NCBI GenBank assembly: GCA_016932385.1
Contig: JAFGCY010000036.1
Coordinates: forward strand, 1 to 52,475
DNA length: 52,475 nt
Source of the DNA: a bacterium
GTDB taxonomy: Bacteria > 4484-113 > JAFGCY01
Direction: 5' to 3'
Part shown: positions 1 to 8,281 of the stretch, piece after piece
Layout of the letters: each line of letters starts with the position of its first letter
Position numbering within the stretch: the first letter of the stretch is position 1
Notes under the pieces: model-generated
Database searches by the model: none
Seen by the model: only the letters and a program-made list of their open reading frames with translations
Told to the model about the DNA's origin: nothing
Made by a program: the position numbers and the translations under genes

Positions 1-55
1 ACATCCTCCTGGTGGTTGGTTGTTTGCACTACAAACCTACCAGATACGAGGATGT
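1..55 (-). terminator. long imperfect hairpin at the 3' end of the pseudopilin-like gene
   Basis: Arms 1-8 (ACATCCTC) and 48-55 (GAGGATGT) are perfectly complementary. Inside them 9-13 pairs with 39-43 and 14-17 with 34-37. The stop codon of the leftward gene (37-39) lies inside the structure. Any T-run would lie before position 1, outside the window, so termination is an inference. Confidence 0.4.
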
Positions 56-768
56 CCTTCGCATTTCTCGCTAATGGGCGATGAACCCCTTTTTTCCACA
101 TCGGATCCCAGGCTAAGAATCACGAAAGTAGGTCTTTCCTTGTCCGTGATGCCAAGCCGGCAGGGCTCCCCGCCCAGGCCGTACAGCTCGTAACCCGTCG
201 CGCGCAACTCACTGTCGATCACGACCAGCTCGGGGACATAGACGAAATTGCCGCTGGCGAAGAGCGGATGTTGCTTGGCTGTTGCACCTTGTCCAGCCAG
301 GTTGACCATCTGCTGTTGGTCTTGCTCGATCCTGCTGCCCCAATAGGATTTCTGGATGTACGGGTTTTTTGGCAGGCGGTCCAGATAACCTTCAGCCTTG
401 ACCGTTTCTAGATCGAGCGGGTAATACCCGTCGTGGTCAATGGCGTATCGCTCCACGGACAGTTGAATCGCGTGCAGGTTTGCCTTGGTGTCCACGCTTG
501 GTGGCCGGCAACCGGTGCGGATGTAATTCGGCAGGGCGATGACGGCCAGGACCGCTACTACCGAGGCGAAGATGATAAGTTGGTTCCGCTCGCGCTTCGG
601 CAGTGCCAGCAGAACGTAGATAAAAACCAGCAGGATGCCGCTGAGTATGCTGGTGGCCACGTTGATCATATATAGCAATAACGTAAGCAGTCCACCCAGC
701 ACCAGCGACAGCCAGAAATAGCGGTTGCCGGTGGCCGGCGCTGCATGTGGCGCGTCCAAATTGTCCAT
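37..768 (-). CDS. pseudopilin-like (GspG-type) membrane protein with extra N-terminal membrane helices
   Basis: 243 aa. Two hydrophobic helices (about residues 18-37 and 39-57) come first. A third (about 66-82, FASVVAVLAVIALPNYI) is followed by a pilin-like stretch, NLHAIQLSVERYAIDHDGYY, then a proline/tyrosine-rich segment. Type II secretion major pseudopilins show this order: hydrophobic helix, amphipathic helix, then a YP motif. Here the helix is internal, and no prepilin peptidase site (G|F-x4-E) is visible. It may be a membrane-anchored derivative that is not processed. The start is supported by GGAGGT just before the ATG. A GspF/PilC gene lies at the far end of the window, so a secretion or pilus system probably exists, but it is not clustered here. 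Exact function unknown. Confidence 0.7.
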   Translation of the reverse strand: MDNLDAPHAAPATGNRYFWLSLVLGGLLTLLLYMINVATSILSGILLVFIYVLLALPKRERNQLIIFASVVAVLAVIALPNYIRTGCRPPSVDTKANLHAIQLSVERYAIDHDGYYPLDLETVKAEGYLDRLPKNPYIQKSYWGSRIEQDQQQMVNLAGQGATAKQHPLFASGNFVYVPELVVIDSELRATGYELYGLGGEPCRLGITDKERPTFVILSLGSDVEKRGSSPISEKCEGHPRIW

Positions 769-832
769 AACGACCTCCCATATAGAAGATCGCTGAAAAA
801 GCCTGGAAGTTACATCAGCGCAGGCGGGCTTA

Positions 833-1693
833 CTAGGGCAGGTTCGCCAAGACGTCCGCCAGCCGGACGTAGTCCGTCATGCTCAGCTCCTGCGGGCGCT
901 GGGCGGGCCGGACTCCGGCCTGCTCAAGCGCCTGGCCTACCTGCTCGGCGCTCAGGTGCGGAAACGCCAGCCGCAGGGCGTTTGTCAGCTGTTTGCGCTG
1001 ATGCATGAACACGCCCTCGACCAGGCTCAAGTACAGCCTGCGGTCGACCGGCCGCGGCTGCTTGTCCGGTGCCAGCGCTGCCAGCGAGATTACCGCGCTG
1101 GCAACCTTGGGCGCGGGGTAAAACGACTCCGGCGGCACGTCGCAGACCCAGTTGGCTTCCAGGAACGTTTGCAGGTATAGGCTGAAGCTGTTGTAGCCCG
1201 GGTCGCCGACACCCGCCACCACGCGCTGGGCCACCTCGCGCTGCAGCATGACCACGGTCAGCGCCAGGCTGTCGGCGTATTCCACCACGGTGTGCAAAAA
1301 CGCCGAGCTGATCTGGTAGGGCAGGTTGGTGACGATCTTCAGCGGCCGGCCGGCGGCCTGGGCTTCGGCGATCACCGGCTCGAAGACGTACTTGTTGAAG
1401 GCGATGTCCTCCAGCACCACGTTGCGCGTGTCCGGCAGCACCCAGCCTTTGAGGTAGCGGACGATGTCTTCGTCCAGTTCGAAGGCGACCAGCCGGTGGC
1501 AGCGCTCGGCCAGCGCTCTGGTCAGCTGCCCCAGCCCCGGGCCGATCTCGACGACGTACTCCGCACCGGTCAACTGCGCGGCGCGGACCACGCGCCCCAG
1601 CACCTCGTCGTCGATCAGGAAATGCTGGCCGCGCGCCCGGCTGGGTTTGAGCCCGGCCCGGCGGATTCCTTCGCGCACGTAATCCTCTAACAC
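833..1693 (-). CDS. rsmA: 16S rRNA (adenine1518-N6/adenine1519-N6)-dimethyltransferase RsmA/KsgA
   Basis: 286 aa, the normal family length. RsmA dimethylates two adenines in the helix-45 loop of 16S rRNA using S-adenosylmethionine during 30S maturation. Visible motifs are GQHFLIDDEVL near the N-terminus, SAM motif I VVEIGPGLGQLTRAL, the acidic ribose-binding motif FELDEDIV and the catalytic motif NLPYQISS. The C-terminal third is the usual small helical domain. The start is GTG (1693). There is no Shine-Dalgarno; a perfect TATAAT ends 6 nt before the GTG, so the mRNA is probably leaderless. It is transcribed toward the pseudopilin-like gene, 64 bp away. Confidence 0.96.
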   Translation of the reverse strand: MLEDYVREGIRRAGLKPSRARGQHFLIDDEVLGRVVRAAQLTGAEYVVEIGPGLGQLTRALAERCHRLVAFELDEDIVRYLKGWVLPDTRNVVLEDIAFNKYVFEPVIAEAQAAGRPLKIVTNLPYQISSAFLHTVVEYADSLALTVVMLQREVAQRVVAGVGDPGYNSFSLYLQTFLEANWVCDVPPESFYPAPKVASAVISLAALAPDKQPRPVDRRLYLSLVEGVFMHQRKQLTNALRLAFPHLSAEQVGQALEQAGVRPAQRPQELSMTDYVRLADVLANLP

Positions 1694-1699
1694 ACGGCG

Positions 1700-1705
1700 A
1701 TTATA
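1700..1705 (-). promoter_or_regulatory. -10 box of a leaderless rsmA promoter
   Basis: TATAAT on the minus strand with exactly 6 nt between the hexamer and the GTG start at 1693. Transcription would begin at or next to the start codon. The -35 region is poor. Confidence 0.6.
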
Positions 1706-1780
1706 CGGGACTCACCCGCTTCGCCGCATTGCCGGACCGGACATGGGGCATCAGCCGGGCACGCGTGTAGCAGATAGAAA

Positions 1781-2152
1781 TTACAAAGCCAGGTAGGTGT
1801 CCTCGCGGTACACCTCGCGCATCAGGCGGTGTTCCATCGAAACGGCGAGCTTGTCAAAATGCTGCTCGGCGTAAGGTTCCGGTACGATGAACTTGAAGCG
1901 GCTGACATGGCCGTCGTTCCAGCGGGCCTGCCAGACCACCTTGAGCATCGACTCGGGACCGTCGAGCAATTCGCCGATCTCCACCGCGCTGAGCCCTTCC
2001 AGCCGGTCGTGGGAAATGCCGGAATAGACGGTGTGGGCGACTTCCTGGGCGATCCAGATAAACCGCGGAATCGCCGTCAGGTGGTCCAGGGTGATCGTGC
2101 GGGTCAGGTGGCCATTGGTTGTCGCAATTCTGTCGGAAATCATCGTGCTCAT
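1781..2152 (-). CDS. conserved-looking hypothetical protein, 123 aa
   Basis: Small soluble protein with no signal peptide or membrane segment and no motif I recognise. The composition is mixed and acidic, with a central IGELLDGPESMLKVVWQARW and a basic, aromatic C-terminal half. An AGGT about 8 nt upstream supports the ATG at 2152. It lies between rsmA and the hybrid kinase on the same strand, about 90-100 bp from each, so it is probably its own unit. Codon use looks like its neighbours. It could be a small sensor or adaptor, but nothing in the sequence proves that. Confidence 0.7.
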   Translation of the reverse strand: MSTMISDRIATTNGHLTRTITLDHLTAIPRFIWIAQEVAHTVYSGISHDRLEGLSAVEIGELLDGPESMLKVVWQARWNDGHVSRFKFIVPEPYAEQHFDKLAVSMEHRLMREVYREDTYLAL

Positions 2153-2254
2153 CGGTGAACCTCGCTTGGAAGCTGAGAGGATTGTGCCCCGAACGGCTGC
2201 TTTCGGCCATCAGAATTATTCTTAGGAATGCCGACGCGCCGCTAAACGCGGTTT

Positions 2255-4030
2255 CTATTCCTCGTCAACCTCGGTCAGGCCGGTGCGGATGGCGAATTTA
2301 ACCAATTCCGACTGGGTGCCGATGCCCAGCTTCTGCATCAGGCTGGTGCGGAAGCTGTAAATTGTCTTGGGGTTAAGGTCCAACTCCAGCGCGATTTCTT
2401 TAACACCCATGTCCCGGGCCAACATGCCCAGCACTTCGCGTTCGCGATCGGTCAGCACGGCCAGCGTGGCGGCGGGTCCGCTGGCGCGCAGAAACTCGTC
2501 CACGATGACTTTGGTGATCGCCGCGCTGAAGAAGGTCAGGTTGCTGTTCACCGCGCGGATCGCCTGGATGAGGTCCTCGCCCGCGCAGTCCTTCAGCAGG
2601 TAACCATTAGCGCCGGCGCGCAGCATCTCGCCCACGTATTGCTTGTCGGCAAACATCGACAGCGCGATGACGCGCACAGCCGGCATTTCGGTCGTGATCG
2701 CGCGGGTGGCCTCGATGCCGTTCAGCTCCGGCATGTCGATGTCCATAATCACTACGTCCGGCTGGTGCCGACGGGCCAGTTCCAGTGCTTCTTTTCCGGT
2801 GGCAGCCTCGCCGGTGAGCACCAGTTGCGGGTGGCGCTTCAGAATCATCTGCAGGCCCTGGCGCATCAGTTGCTGGTCGTCGGCGATCACCAGACGGATC
2901 TCGTCGTGGGGCAAGTCCGCGTCAGCTGCCTGGGAAGCGGGTTCCAGCCGATGTACATCCGGCCGCGGCGACGGCGCCTGCTCCAGCGCCTGCGGCGCGA
3001 GCAGCAGGATCGAGGTGCCGGTTTCGCCGGATTCCACCTGCATTGAACCGCCGAGGTATTTCATCCGTTCGCCGATGCTGAACAGACCGTAACCCGTGCC
3101 TTGCCGGCTGCTGCGCGTGGCCGCGGTGACGTCGAAGCCGACGCCGTTGTCGCTGATCGCCAGGCGGACCATCTCGCCGTCGCGGGTCAGGCCGATCCTG
3201 ACCGTGGTGGCCTGGGCGTGCTTGACGATGTTGAACAGGATCTCGCGCGTGGCCTGGAACAGCAGGACGCGCAGGTCTTCGCCCAGCCGGTGGTGCCAGT
3301 CGGTGTGGTTGAACTTGATCTTCAGCCCGTGCTGGGCGGCGGTTTGCTCGGCCAGCCAGCGGATCGCGGCGGCCAGGCCCAGCTCGTGCAGCACGGGCGG
3401 ACTGATCTCGAAGGTCAGCGTGCGCGCGTCCTCGATTGCCGAGTTCAGCGCGGCCAACACATCGAGTAATTCCGCGCTGCGCTCGGCGTCTTTCGCCAGT
3501 TCCTCCAGCTTGATCTTGGCTACCACCAGGGCGTGGCCGATCCGGTCGTGCAATTGCGTGGCCAGCCGGCGCCGCTCGCGCTCCTCGGTCAGCACCAGCG
3601 TCGAGGACAGGGCGCGCAGTTGCTCGCGCTGCGCCCGTTGGGCCTCCTCGGCCAGCTTGCGCGCGGTGATGTCGGTGATCACCGCCACGCTGGCCACGAC
3701 CTGGCCTCGGGCATCGATCAGCGGCGCCGCCGAGACCAGGCCGACGACGCGCTCACCGGCCGCCGTGAAAAAGGTGATCTCGTACAGGCCCCGCTCCCCC
3801 TTGTGGCGGCGGTCGATCTGGCGGCGGAACTCCTCCTGGGCGTCGGTATCGAACAACTCGACGAACTGGCTGCCGGCGATGCCCTTGAGCGGCCGGCCCA
3901 GCAGGCGAGCCAGGGCTTCGTTCGCGTAAAGCACGCGCGCGTCGGCGTCCAGCACCGCCAAGCCCTGCACCATCGTCTCGACCGTCAGGCGGTACAGCTC
4001 CGGTTGTTGTGACAGAGGGTCGCCAGCCAT
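2255..4030 (-). CDS. single-chain PAS-histidine kinase-receiver-LuxR regulator (NarX/NarL-type fusion)
   Basis: 591 aa, predicted cytosolic. Residues 12-125 form a PAS domain, with a PAC-like end at ASVAVITDITARKLAEE. Residues 150-220 are a HisKA_3 dimerisation domain with phospho-acceptor H161 in LATQLHDRIGH. Residues 250-345 are the HATPase, with the N-box at ILFNIVKHAQ, G1 at ISDNGVGF and G2 at GTGYGLFSIGERM. Residues 378-495 are a receiver with D384/D385, phospho-acceptor D430 in VIMDIDMPE and K480. Residues 525-585 are a LuxR/GerE helix-turn-helix (LTDREREVLGML). Usually the kinase and the DNA-binding regulator are separate proteins; here one chain has sensor, kinase and output. There is no membrane segment, so the signal should be cytosolic and sensed by PAS. 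A GATAAT 7 nt before the ATG suggests a leaderless mRNA. Confidence 0.93.
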   Translation of the reverse strand: MAGDPLSQQPELYRLTVETMVQGLAVLDADARVLYANEALARLLGRPLKGIAGSQFVELFDTDAQEEFRRQIDRRHKGERGLYEITFFTAAGERVVGLVSAAPLIDARGQVVASVAVITDITARKLAEEAQRAQREQLRALSSTLVLTEERERRRLATQLHDRIGHALVVAKIKLEELAKDAERSAELLDVLAALNSAIEDARTLTFEISPPVLHELGLAAAIRWLAEQTAAQHGLKIKFNHTDWHHRLGEDLRVLLFQATREILFNIVKHAQATTVRIGLTRDGEMVRLAISDNGVGFDVTAATRSSRQGTGYGLFSIGERMKYLGGSMQVESGETGTSILLLAPQALEQAPSPRPDVHRLEPASQAADADLPHDEIRLVIADDQQLMRQGLQMILKRHPQLVLTGEAATGKEALELARRHQPDVVIMDIDMPELNGIEATRAITTEMPAVRVIALSMFADKQYVGEMLRAGANGYLLKDCAGEDLIQAIRAVNSNLTFFSAAITKVIVDEFLRASGPAATLAVLTDREREVLGMLARDMGVKEIALELDLNPKTIYSFRTSLMQKLGIGTQSELVKFAIRTGLTEVDEE

Positions 4031-4037
4031 CGCGAGT

Positions 4038-4043
4038 ATTATC
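4038..4043 (-). promoter_or_regulatory. -10 box, leaderless promoter of the hybrid kinase
   Basis: GATAAT on the minus strand, 7 nt before the ATG at 4030. A GAGGTGG lies farther upstream, but it is beyond normal Shine-Dalgarno spacing. Confidence 0.5.
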
Positions 4044-4078
4044 CACCTCGTTGGCTTCGGAGTTTCCGCGCTTGTTGT

Positions 4079-4861
4079 TTACCAGGGATCGGAGTATTGG
4101 CTGGCTGGTGGTTCGGGGTCCTCGTCGGCTGACAGGCAGGATAGTAAGGCCAGCCGCAGCGCGCTGTTGGCCGCCAGCAGGTCGGCCAACAGCAATCCCA
4201 GCACCGGAGCGAACAAAAGTCCAGTGGCGATGTAGAACAGGGGCGACGAGATTATCAACTGTTGGAGGTTCAGTTGCCAGTCCTCGGGCTGGCCTTCGGT
4301 GTTCCAGACGAGCACCAGCACGATGAATATGATGCTGATGATTGTCCACGGCACCGTCAACCGCTGCCGCCAGGCAACATCGCGAGGCGGCAATCCCAGA
4401 TCCTTGCAGCATAACGACCAACTCTGCAGCATTTGCCGCAATCGCTGGCGAAAACTATCGGTATGTCGGACTCTTTCCCAACGGCGCATGAACCCGTTGT
4501 TTTCAGGATTTTTGCCGAGATTCGGCAGGAATTCATAAGCGTTGTCACTGATCACGGTGGCCAGCAGGTTGCCTTCCAGCAGTACCCATCTGCAATGGTT
4601 GATGTGGATGGGAAAGCTATAGTTAATCAGCTGCTGGCCTAGCCAATAGCCGGCCAGGCCGCCAGTAATCGCGGCGATTGCCAGCCGTGGCCACAGATCC
4701 AGCCCCAAAACATGACAGCCGTAAGCGGTGAATGCGGCGCCCACGGCCGTGAGTAGCGCGGCGGCGATTGCACCAAGGGCTTGTTTGCCCCGCGCCTCGC
4801 GCTCAAGCTGGTGCATGAACTTGGTCATTTCCAGCGAGTGCACTTGGCCATTCGGGCTCAT
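4079..4861 (-). CDS. membrane protein of unknown function, 260 aa
   Basis: The N-terminal 30 residues are charged and cytosolic. Two hydrophobic segments follow (about 31-50, AIAAALLTAVGAAFTAYGCH, and 56-72). A long polar region with several Arg/Trp and Cys follows. Two more strong helices are near 170-190 (IISIIFIVLVLVWNT) and 205-235. The C-terminus is short and polar (DEDPEPPASQYSDPW). I recognise no family. TATAAT 6 nt before the ATG implies a leaderless transcript. It is transcribed divergently from the trans-sulfuration enzyme across a 96-bp region that holds a 17-bp palindrome. Confidence 0.75.
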   Translation of the reverse strand: MSPNGQVHSLEMTKFMHQLEREARGKQALGAIAAALLTAVGAAFTAYGCHVLGLDLWPRLAIAAITGGLAGYWLGQQLINYSFPIHINHCRWVLLEGNLLATVISDNAYEFLPNLGKNPENNGFMRRWERVRHTDSFRQRLRQMLQSWSLCCKDLGLPPRDVAWRQRLTVPWTIISIIFIVLVLVWNTEGQPEDWQLNLQQLIISSPLFYIATGLLFAPVLGLLLADLLAANSALRLALLSCLSADEDPEPPASQYSDPW

Positions 4862-4867
4862 GACAGA

Positions 4868-4873
4868 ATTATA
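4868..4873 (-). promoter_or_regulatory. -10 box, leaderless promoter of the 260-aa membrane protein
   Basis: Perfect TATAAT on the minus strand, 6 nt before the ATG at 4861, with no Shine-Dalgarno between them. Confidence 0.6.
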
Positions 4874-4907
4874 CGAGTGTGTTTCGCTGTTTATCCGAGG
4901 TAATACT

Positions 4908-4924
4908 CATACCGGACCGGTATG
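4908..4924. promoter_or_regulatory. 17-bp perfect palindrome, probable operator
   Basis: CATACCGG-A-CCGGTATG has 8-bp arms around one central base. It lies between the divergent membrane-protein and trans-sulfuration genes, 34 bp before the ATG of the latter and upstream of a weak TATCAT (4928-4933). The size and perfect symmetry fit a dimeric repressor or activator site. No regulator gene is adjacent. Confidence 0.55.
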
Positions 4925-4957
4925 CCGTATCATGTGGGGAAACACACGGAGGCGAAC

Positions 4958-6142
4958 ATGGGCAAGAAAAACAAGCGCAAGTTAGAGGCCGGGACCTTGG
5001 CGATCCACGCCGGCTACCATCCGGATGCCAGCGGCGCGGTCAATCCACCGATCTACCAAAGCAGCACGTTCGCCTTTCGTGATGCCGAGCACGGCGCCCG
5101 TCTGTTCAAGGGCGAAGAGGCGGGCTGGATCTACACGCGCATCGGCAACCCGACGATCCGCGCCTTGGAGGACAACATCGCCGCGTTGGAGGGCGGGGCG
5201 CGCGGTATGGCCTGCTCATCCGGTATGGCGGCGTCGAACACGCTGTTCTTCGCCCTGCTGGGTAAGGGCGACCACGTGATTGTCACGGATGCCGTCTACG
5301 GCCCGACGCGGTTGGTGCTGGAGTCGCACTGGAACCGCTTCGGCGTGGAACTGAGCGCCGTGGATACGTCCGATCTCGACAAGGTGCGCGCGGCGGTCAA
5401 GTCCAACACGCGGATGCTGTTCATCGAGACGCCGGCCAATCCGACGCTGAAGGTCACCGACATCGCCGGCTGCAGTGAGATCGCGCGTAAGATCGGCGCC
5501 GTGCTGGTCGTGGACAATACGTTCATGTCGCCGGTGCTGCAGCGGCCGTTCGAGCACGGCGCGGATATCGTGCTGCACTCGGTGACGAAGTTCATCAACG
5601 GCCACAGCGACGTCGTCGGAGGGTTGATCGTCTTTCGCGAGGAGCCGGGTTACGAACTGGTCTATAAGCCGTGGTACATGCTGGGTGCGACGATGGACCC
5701 GCACCAGGCATACCTTGTATACCGCGGCGTCAAGTCGCTGCAGCTGCGCGCGTTGCTGGCGCAGGAGAACGCCCGGATGATCGCCAAGTTCCTTGAGCAG
5801 CACTCGGCCGTAGCCAGCGTGGCCTATCCGGGCCTGAAGAGCCACCCGCAACGCAAGCTGCACAAGCGCCAGGCCGACGGCCCCGGCTCGCTGATCAGCT
5901 TCGAGCTGAAAGGGGGGCTCAAGGCCGGTGTCAAGCTGATGAACAGCGTCAAGCTGATGACACTGGCGGTCAGCCTGGGCGGGATCGAGACGCTGATCCA
6001 GCATCCCGCCAGCATGACGCATGCCGGTATGACGCCCGAACAGCGCCAGGCCGCCGGGATTACCGATGGCTTGGTGCGCCTGAGCGTCGGCTGCGAGGAT
6101 GTCGACGATTTACTCGACGATGTGGAGCAGGCGCTGAGCTAA
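4958..6142 (+). CDS. PLP-dependent trans-sulfuration enzyme (methionine gamma-lyase / cystathionine gamma-synthase family)
   Basis: 394 aa from the ATG at 4958, which has GGAGG about 5 nt upstream. An in-frame ATG at 4922 would sit over the palindrome and is rejected. It belongs to the Cys/Met-metabolism PLP fold type I family. Visible are YTRIGNPT, the cofactor region SSGMAASNTL, the DAVYGPTR loop, the PLP aspartate in VLVVDNTF and the Schiff-base lysine in HSVTKFINGHSDVVGG. Such enzymes carry out gamma-elimination or gamma-replacement on methionine, cystathionine or acylhomoserines. The loop reads YGPT where classical methionine gamma-lyases have YGCT, so gamma-lyase activity is uncertain and substrate cannot be assigned from sequence. 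Its stop overlaps the stop of the convergent CNNM/CorC gene (CTAA). Confidence 0.9.
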   Translation: MGKKNKRKLEAGTLAIHAGYHPDASGAVNPPIYQSSTFAFRDAEHGARLFKGEEAGWIYTRIGNPTIRALEDNIAALEGGARGMACSSGMAASNTLFFALLGKGDHVIVTDAVYGPTRLVLESHWNRFGVELSAVDTSDLDKVRAAVKSNTRMLFIETPANPTLKVTDIAGCSEIARKIGAVLVVDNTFMSPVLQRPFEHGADIVLHSVTKFINGHSDVVGGLIVFREEPGYELVYKPWYMLGATMDPHQAYLVYRGVKSLQLRALLAQENARMIAKFLEQHSAVASVAYPGLKSHPQRKLHKRQADGPGSLISFELKGGLKAGVKLMNSVKLMTLAVSLGGIETLIQHPASMTHAGMTPEQRQAAGITDGLVRLSVGCEDVDDLLDDVEQALS

Positions 6143-7467
6143 TCCTGGTCCTTGCCGGTTTCCGTTGCGGGGATCTGCTCGATCTTCAAGAGCTTGATCC
6201 GGTTCCGCAGCACCTTCAGGGCGGAAACCCGAACCTGGCCGATCTCGATCTGGTCGCCCACGACCACCGGCCGGCCCAGGTTTTCCATCATCAGCCCGCC
6301 GATGGTGTTGCTCTCGACCGCGCCGATCTCGGCGTTATCCAACTCGATGAGTTGATCCAGCCGCGCGCGGCCGGTGACGATGCTGTAATTCTCGGCGCGG
6401 CGGATGATGTCGGCACTCAACGAGGCATCCGATTCGTCCTGGATCTCGCCAACCAGCTCTTCGAGGATATCTTCCATCGTCACGATGCCGGCCGTACCGC
6501 CGTGCTCGTCGACCACGACGATCATCTGCACGCGATCGCGCTGCATGTGCCCCAGGGTGTCGACCACGTTTTTCGTCTCCGGCAGGTGCGAGACATCGCG
6601 ACGATAGGACTTGGCGGGCAGCTGGGCCCATTTGTCCTCTGGATCGTGGCCGCTGCGCGCGGACTGCAAGCTGACATGGACAAGGTCCTTGAGCAGCAGG
6701 ACGCCGAGAATGTTGTCGATGTCCCCGCCGTAAACAGGCAGGCGGGTGAAACCGGTTTCCGACATCACCTGCAGGGCCTCGCCGACCGCGCAGGCTTCGT
6801 CCACGGCGACCACGTCGACGCGCGGCGTCATCACATCGGCCAGATCGCGCGAGGACAGGTTGAGCGCTTCGCGGGCGACGGCGGCGTCCATCGTGTGCAG
6901 TTCACCGGTGGCGTGGGCCAGGCTCAGCGCGGTGTGGACGTCGGCGGCCTTGATCATTGCCTGGTTTACCGGATGCCGGCCCGTAATCAGCCGGATCATC
7001 GGCATAATCAGCTTCTCGATCAGCCAATTCAGCGGCGTCAGCGCCCAGTCCATGAAATACATGGGGTAGGTCACGACCTGAGCCGTCTTCACGGTCTGGA
7101 TCGCCGCGACCGTCTTGGGCATCAACTCCGCGAAGATCGTGATCGCGATCGTGACCAGGATGGTCGAAATCAGCGTGGCCTTCTCCTCGCCGATCCCGTT
7201 GACCGGCGCCAGGTAGTGCACCGCCAGCAGCGTGACATAGGCGGTCAGCGAGATGTTGGCGACGTTATAACCGATCAGGATCGTCGATAAAAACCGCTGC
7301 GGCCGGCTGCGCAGGCGCTGTTGCAGCTTGGCGACCAACGATCCCTCGCGCACGCGGGTCTCAAGGTTGATCGGGTCGAGTGCCATCAGCGCCAACTCGC
7401 CGCCGCTGAAAAAGGCCGATATGAACAATAGAAAGAGAATTACAGCAACTGGAATAAAGATCTCCAC
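6139..7467 (-). CDS. CNNM/CorC (HlyC) family membrane protein with CBS pair
   Basis: 442 aa. An N-terminal DUF21/CNNM transmembrane domain covers about residues 1-190 (ISAFFSGGELALMALDPINL, FAELMPKTVAAI). A CBS pair covers about 205-335 (VMTPRVDVVAVDE; MQRDRVQMIVVVDEHGGTAG). A CorC_HlyC domain covers about 350-430 (LIELDNAEIGAVESNTIGGL). The family is linked to Mg2+/Co2+ efflux or homeostasis, with the CBS pair sensing nucleotides. The start is GTG with no clear Shine-Dalgarno. It is convergent with the trans-sulfuration gene, and the two stop codons share four bases. Confidence 0.92.
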   Translation of the reverse strand: MEIFIPVAVILFLLFISAFFSGGELALMALDPINLETRVREGSLVAKLQQRLRSRPQRFLSTILIGYNVANISLTAYVTLLAVHYLAPVNGIGEEKATLISTILVTIAITIFAELMPKTVAAIQTVKTAQVVTYPMYFMDWALTPLNWLIEKLIMPMIRLITGRHPVNQAMIKAADVHTALSLAHATGELHTMDAAVAREALNLSSRDLADVMTPRVDVVAVDEACAVGEALQVMSETGFTRLPVYGGDIDNILGVLLLKDLVHVSLQSARSGHDPEDKWAQLPAKSYRRDVSHLPETKNVVDTLGHMQRDRVQMIVVVDEHGGTAGIVTMEDILEELVGEIQDESDASLSADIIRRAENYSIVTGRARLDQLIELDNAEIGAVESNTIGGLMMENLGRPVVVGDQIEIGQVRVSALKVLRNRIKLLKIEQIPATETGKDQD

Positions 7468-7565
7468 GGCCTGGCGCTAGTGCGCGTTCACCCCCTGGCG
7501 GGATCTCTGCGGCAATTCGTCATCGTCTGATTGCATATCAGATTCTACCAAAGGCTGCTATGCCA

Positions 7566-7571
7566 TATACT
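7566..7571 (+). promoter_or_regulatory. -10 box, leaderless promoter of the HAD gene
   Basis: TATACT with 8 nt between the hexamer and the ATG at 7580, and no Shine-Dalgarno between them. Confidence 0.45.
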
Positions 7572-7579
7572 TATGCGCC

Positions 7580-8281
7580 ATGTCCTTTAGCGCCGCAGTC
7601 TTCGATTTGTTCGGCACCTTGATCGACAACCTGGCAATTGATGAATACCGCATGGTTACAAGCGAAATGGCCGAACTGCTGCATGTCGATCCTGACCGTT
7701 TCCACCAGTTCTGGGTGGATGAGTTTCCCCAGCGCGTACGCGGCATTCCCGCCACGCTGCCCGAGGGTATCCTGGCCGTCTGCCGGTTGATGGGCGAATC
7801 ACCAACCATCGAGGCAATCCAGCAGGCGGTGGACTTGCGGATCGAGTACTCGCGTTGCGTATTGGCCACCCGGCCGTATTCCTGCACGGTGTTGGCGGCA
7901 CTCCGCGAACGGGGGTTGAAGACGGCCCTGATCACGGACTGCACGTGGGAAGTGCCGATGCTGTGGGAAGAAACGGCGTTTGCTCCGCTGTTCGACGGCA
8001 CGGTCTTTTCCTGCGACGAGGGCACGCAGAAGCCCGATCCGCACATGTATCTCACAGCGTGCCGCCGGATCGGCGCGGCGCCGGAGGATTGTCTGTATGT
8101 CGGCGATGGAGCCAGTACGGAGCTGACCGGGGCGCGGGCCGTCGGGATGACGCCCGTGCAGATCCTGGTGCCCGACGAATCCGACCAGCATTACGGCCGG
8201 GCCTTTGCCCAGGAATGGGACGGGCCGGTGATCAGCCATATTTCGCAAGTGCTGGATTGGCTCGATCGGCAGCCGGCTTAG
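7580..8281 (+). CDS. HAD-superfamily hydrolase
   Basis: 233 aa. HAD motif I is FDLFGTLID (nucleophile D9). A helical cap follows at about 20-90. Motif II is TALITDCT, motif III the lysine in GTQKPDP, and motif IV YVGDGASTELTGA. The second motif-I aspartate, usual in phosphatases, is phenylalanine here (DxF), as in many uncharacterised HAD proteins. The substrate is unknown, and a dehalogenase-like or degenerate activity is possible. It is probably leaderless. Its TAG overlaps the TAA of the convergent TauE gene (TTAG). Confidence 0.88.
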   Translation: MSFSAAVFDLFGTLIDNLAIDEYRMVTSEMAELLHVDPDRFHQFWVDEFPQRVRGIPATLPEGILAVCRLMGESPTIEAIQQAVDLRIEYSRCVLATRPYSCTVLAALRERGLKTALITDCTWEVPMLWEETAFAPLFDGTVFSCDEGTQKPDPHMYLTACRRIGAAPEDCLYVGDGASTELTGARAVGMTPVQILVPDESDQHYGRAFAQEWDGPVISHISQVLDWLDRQPA

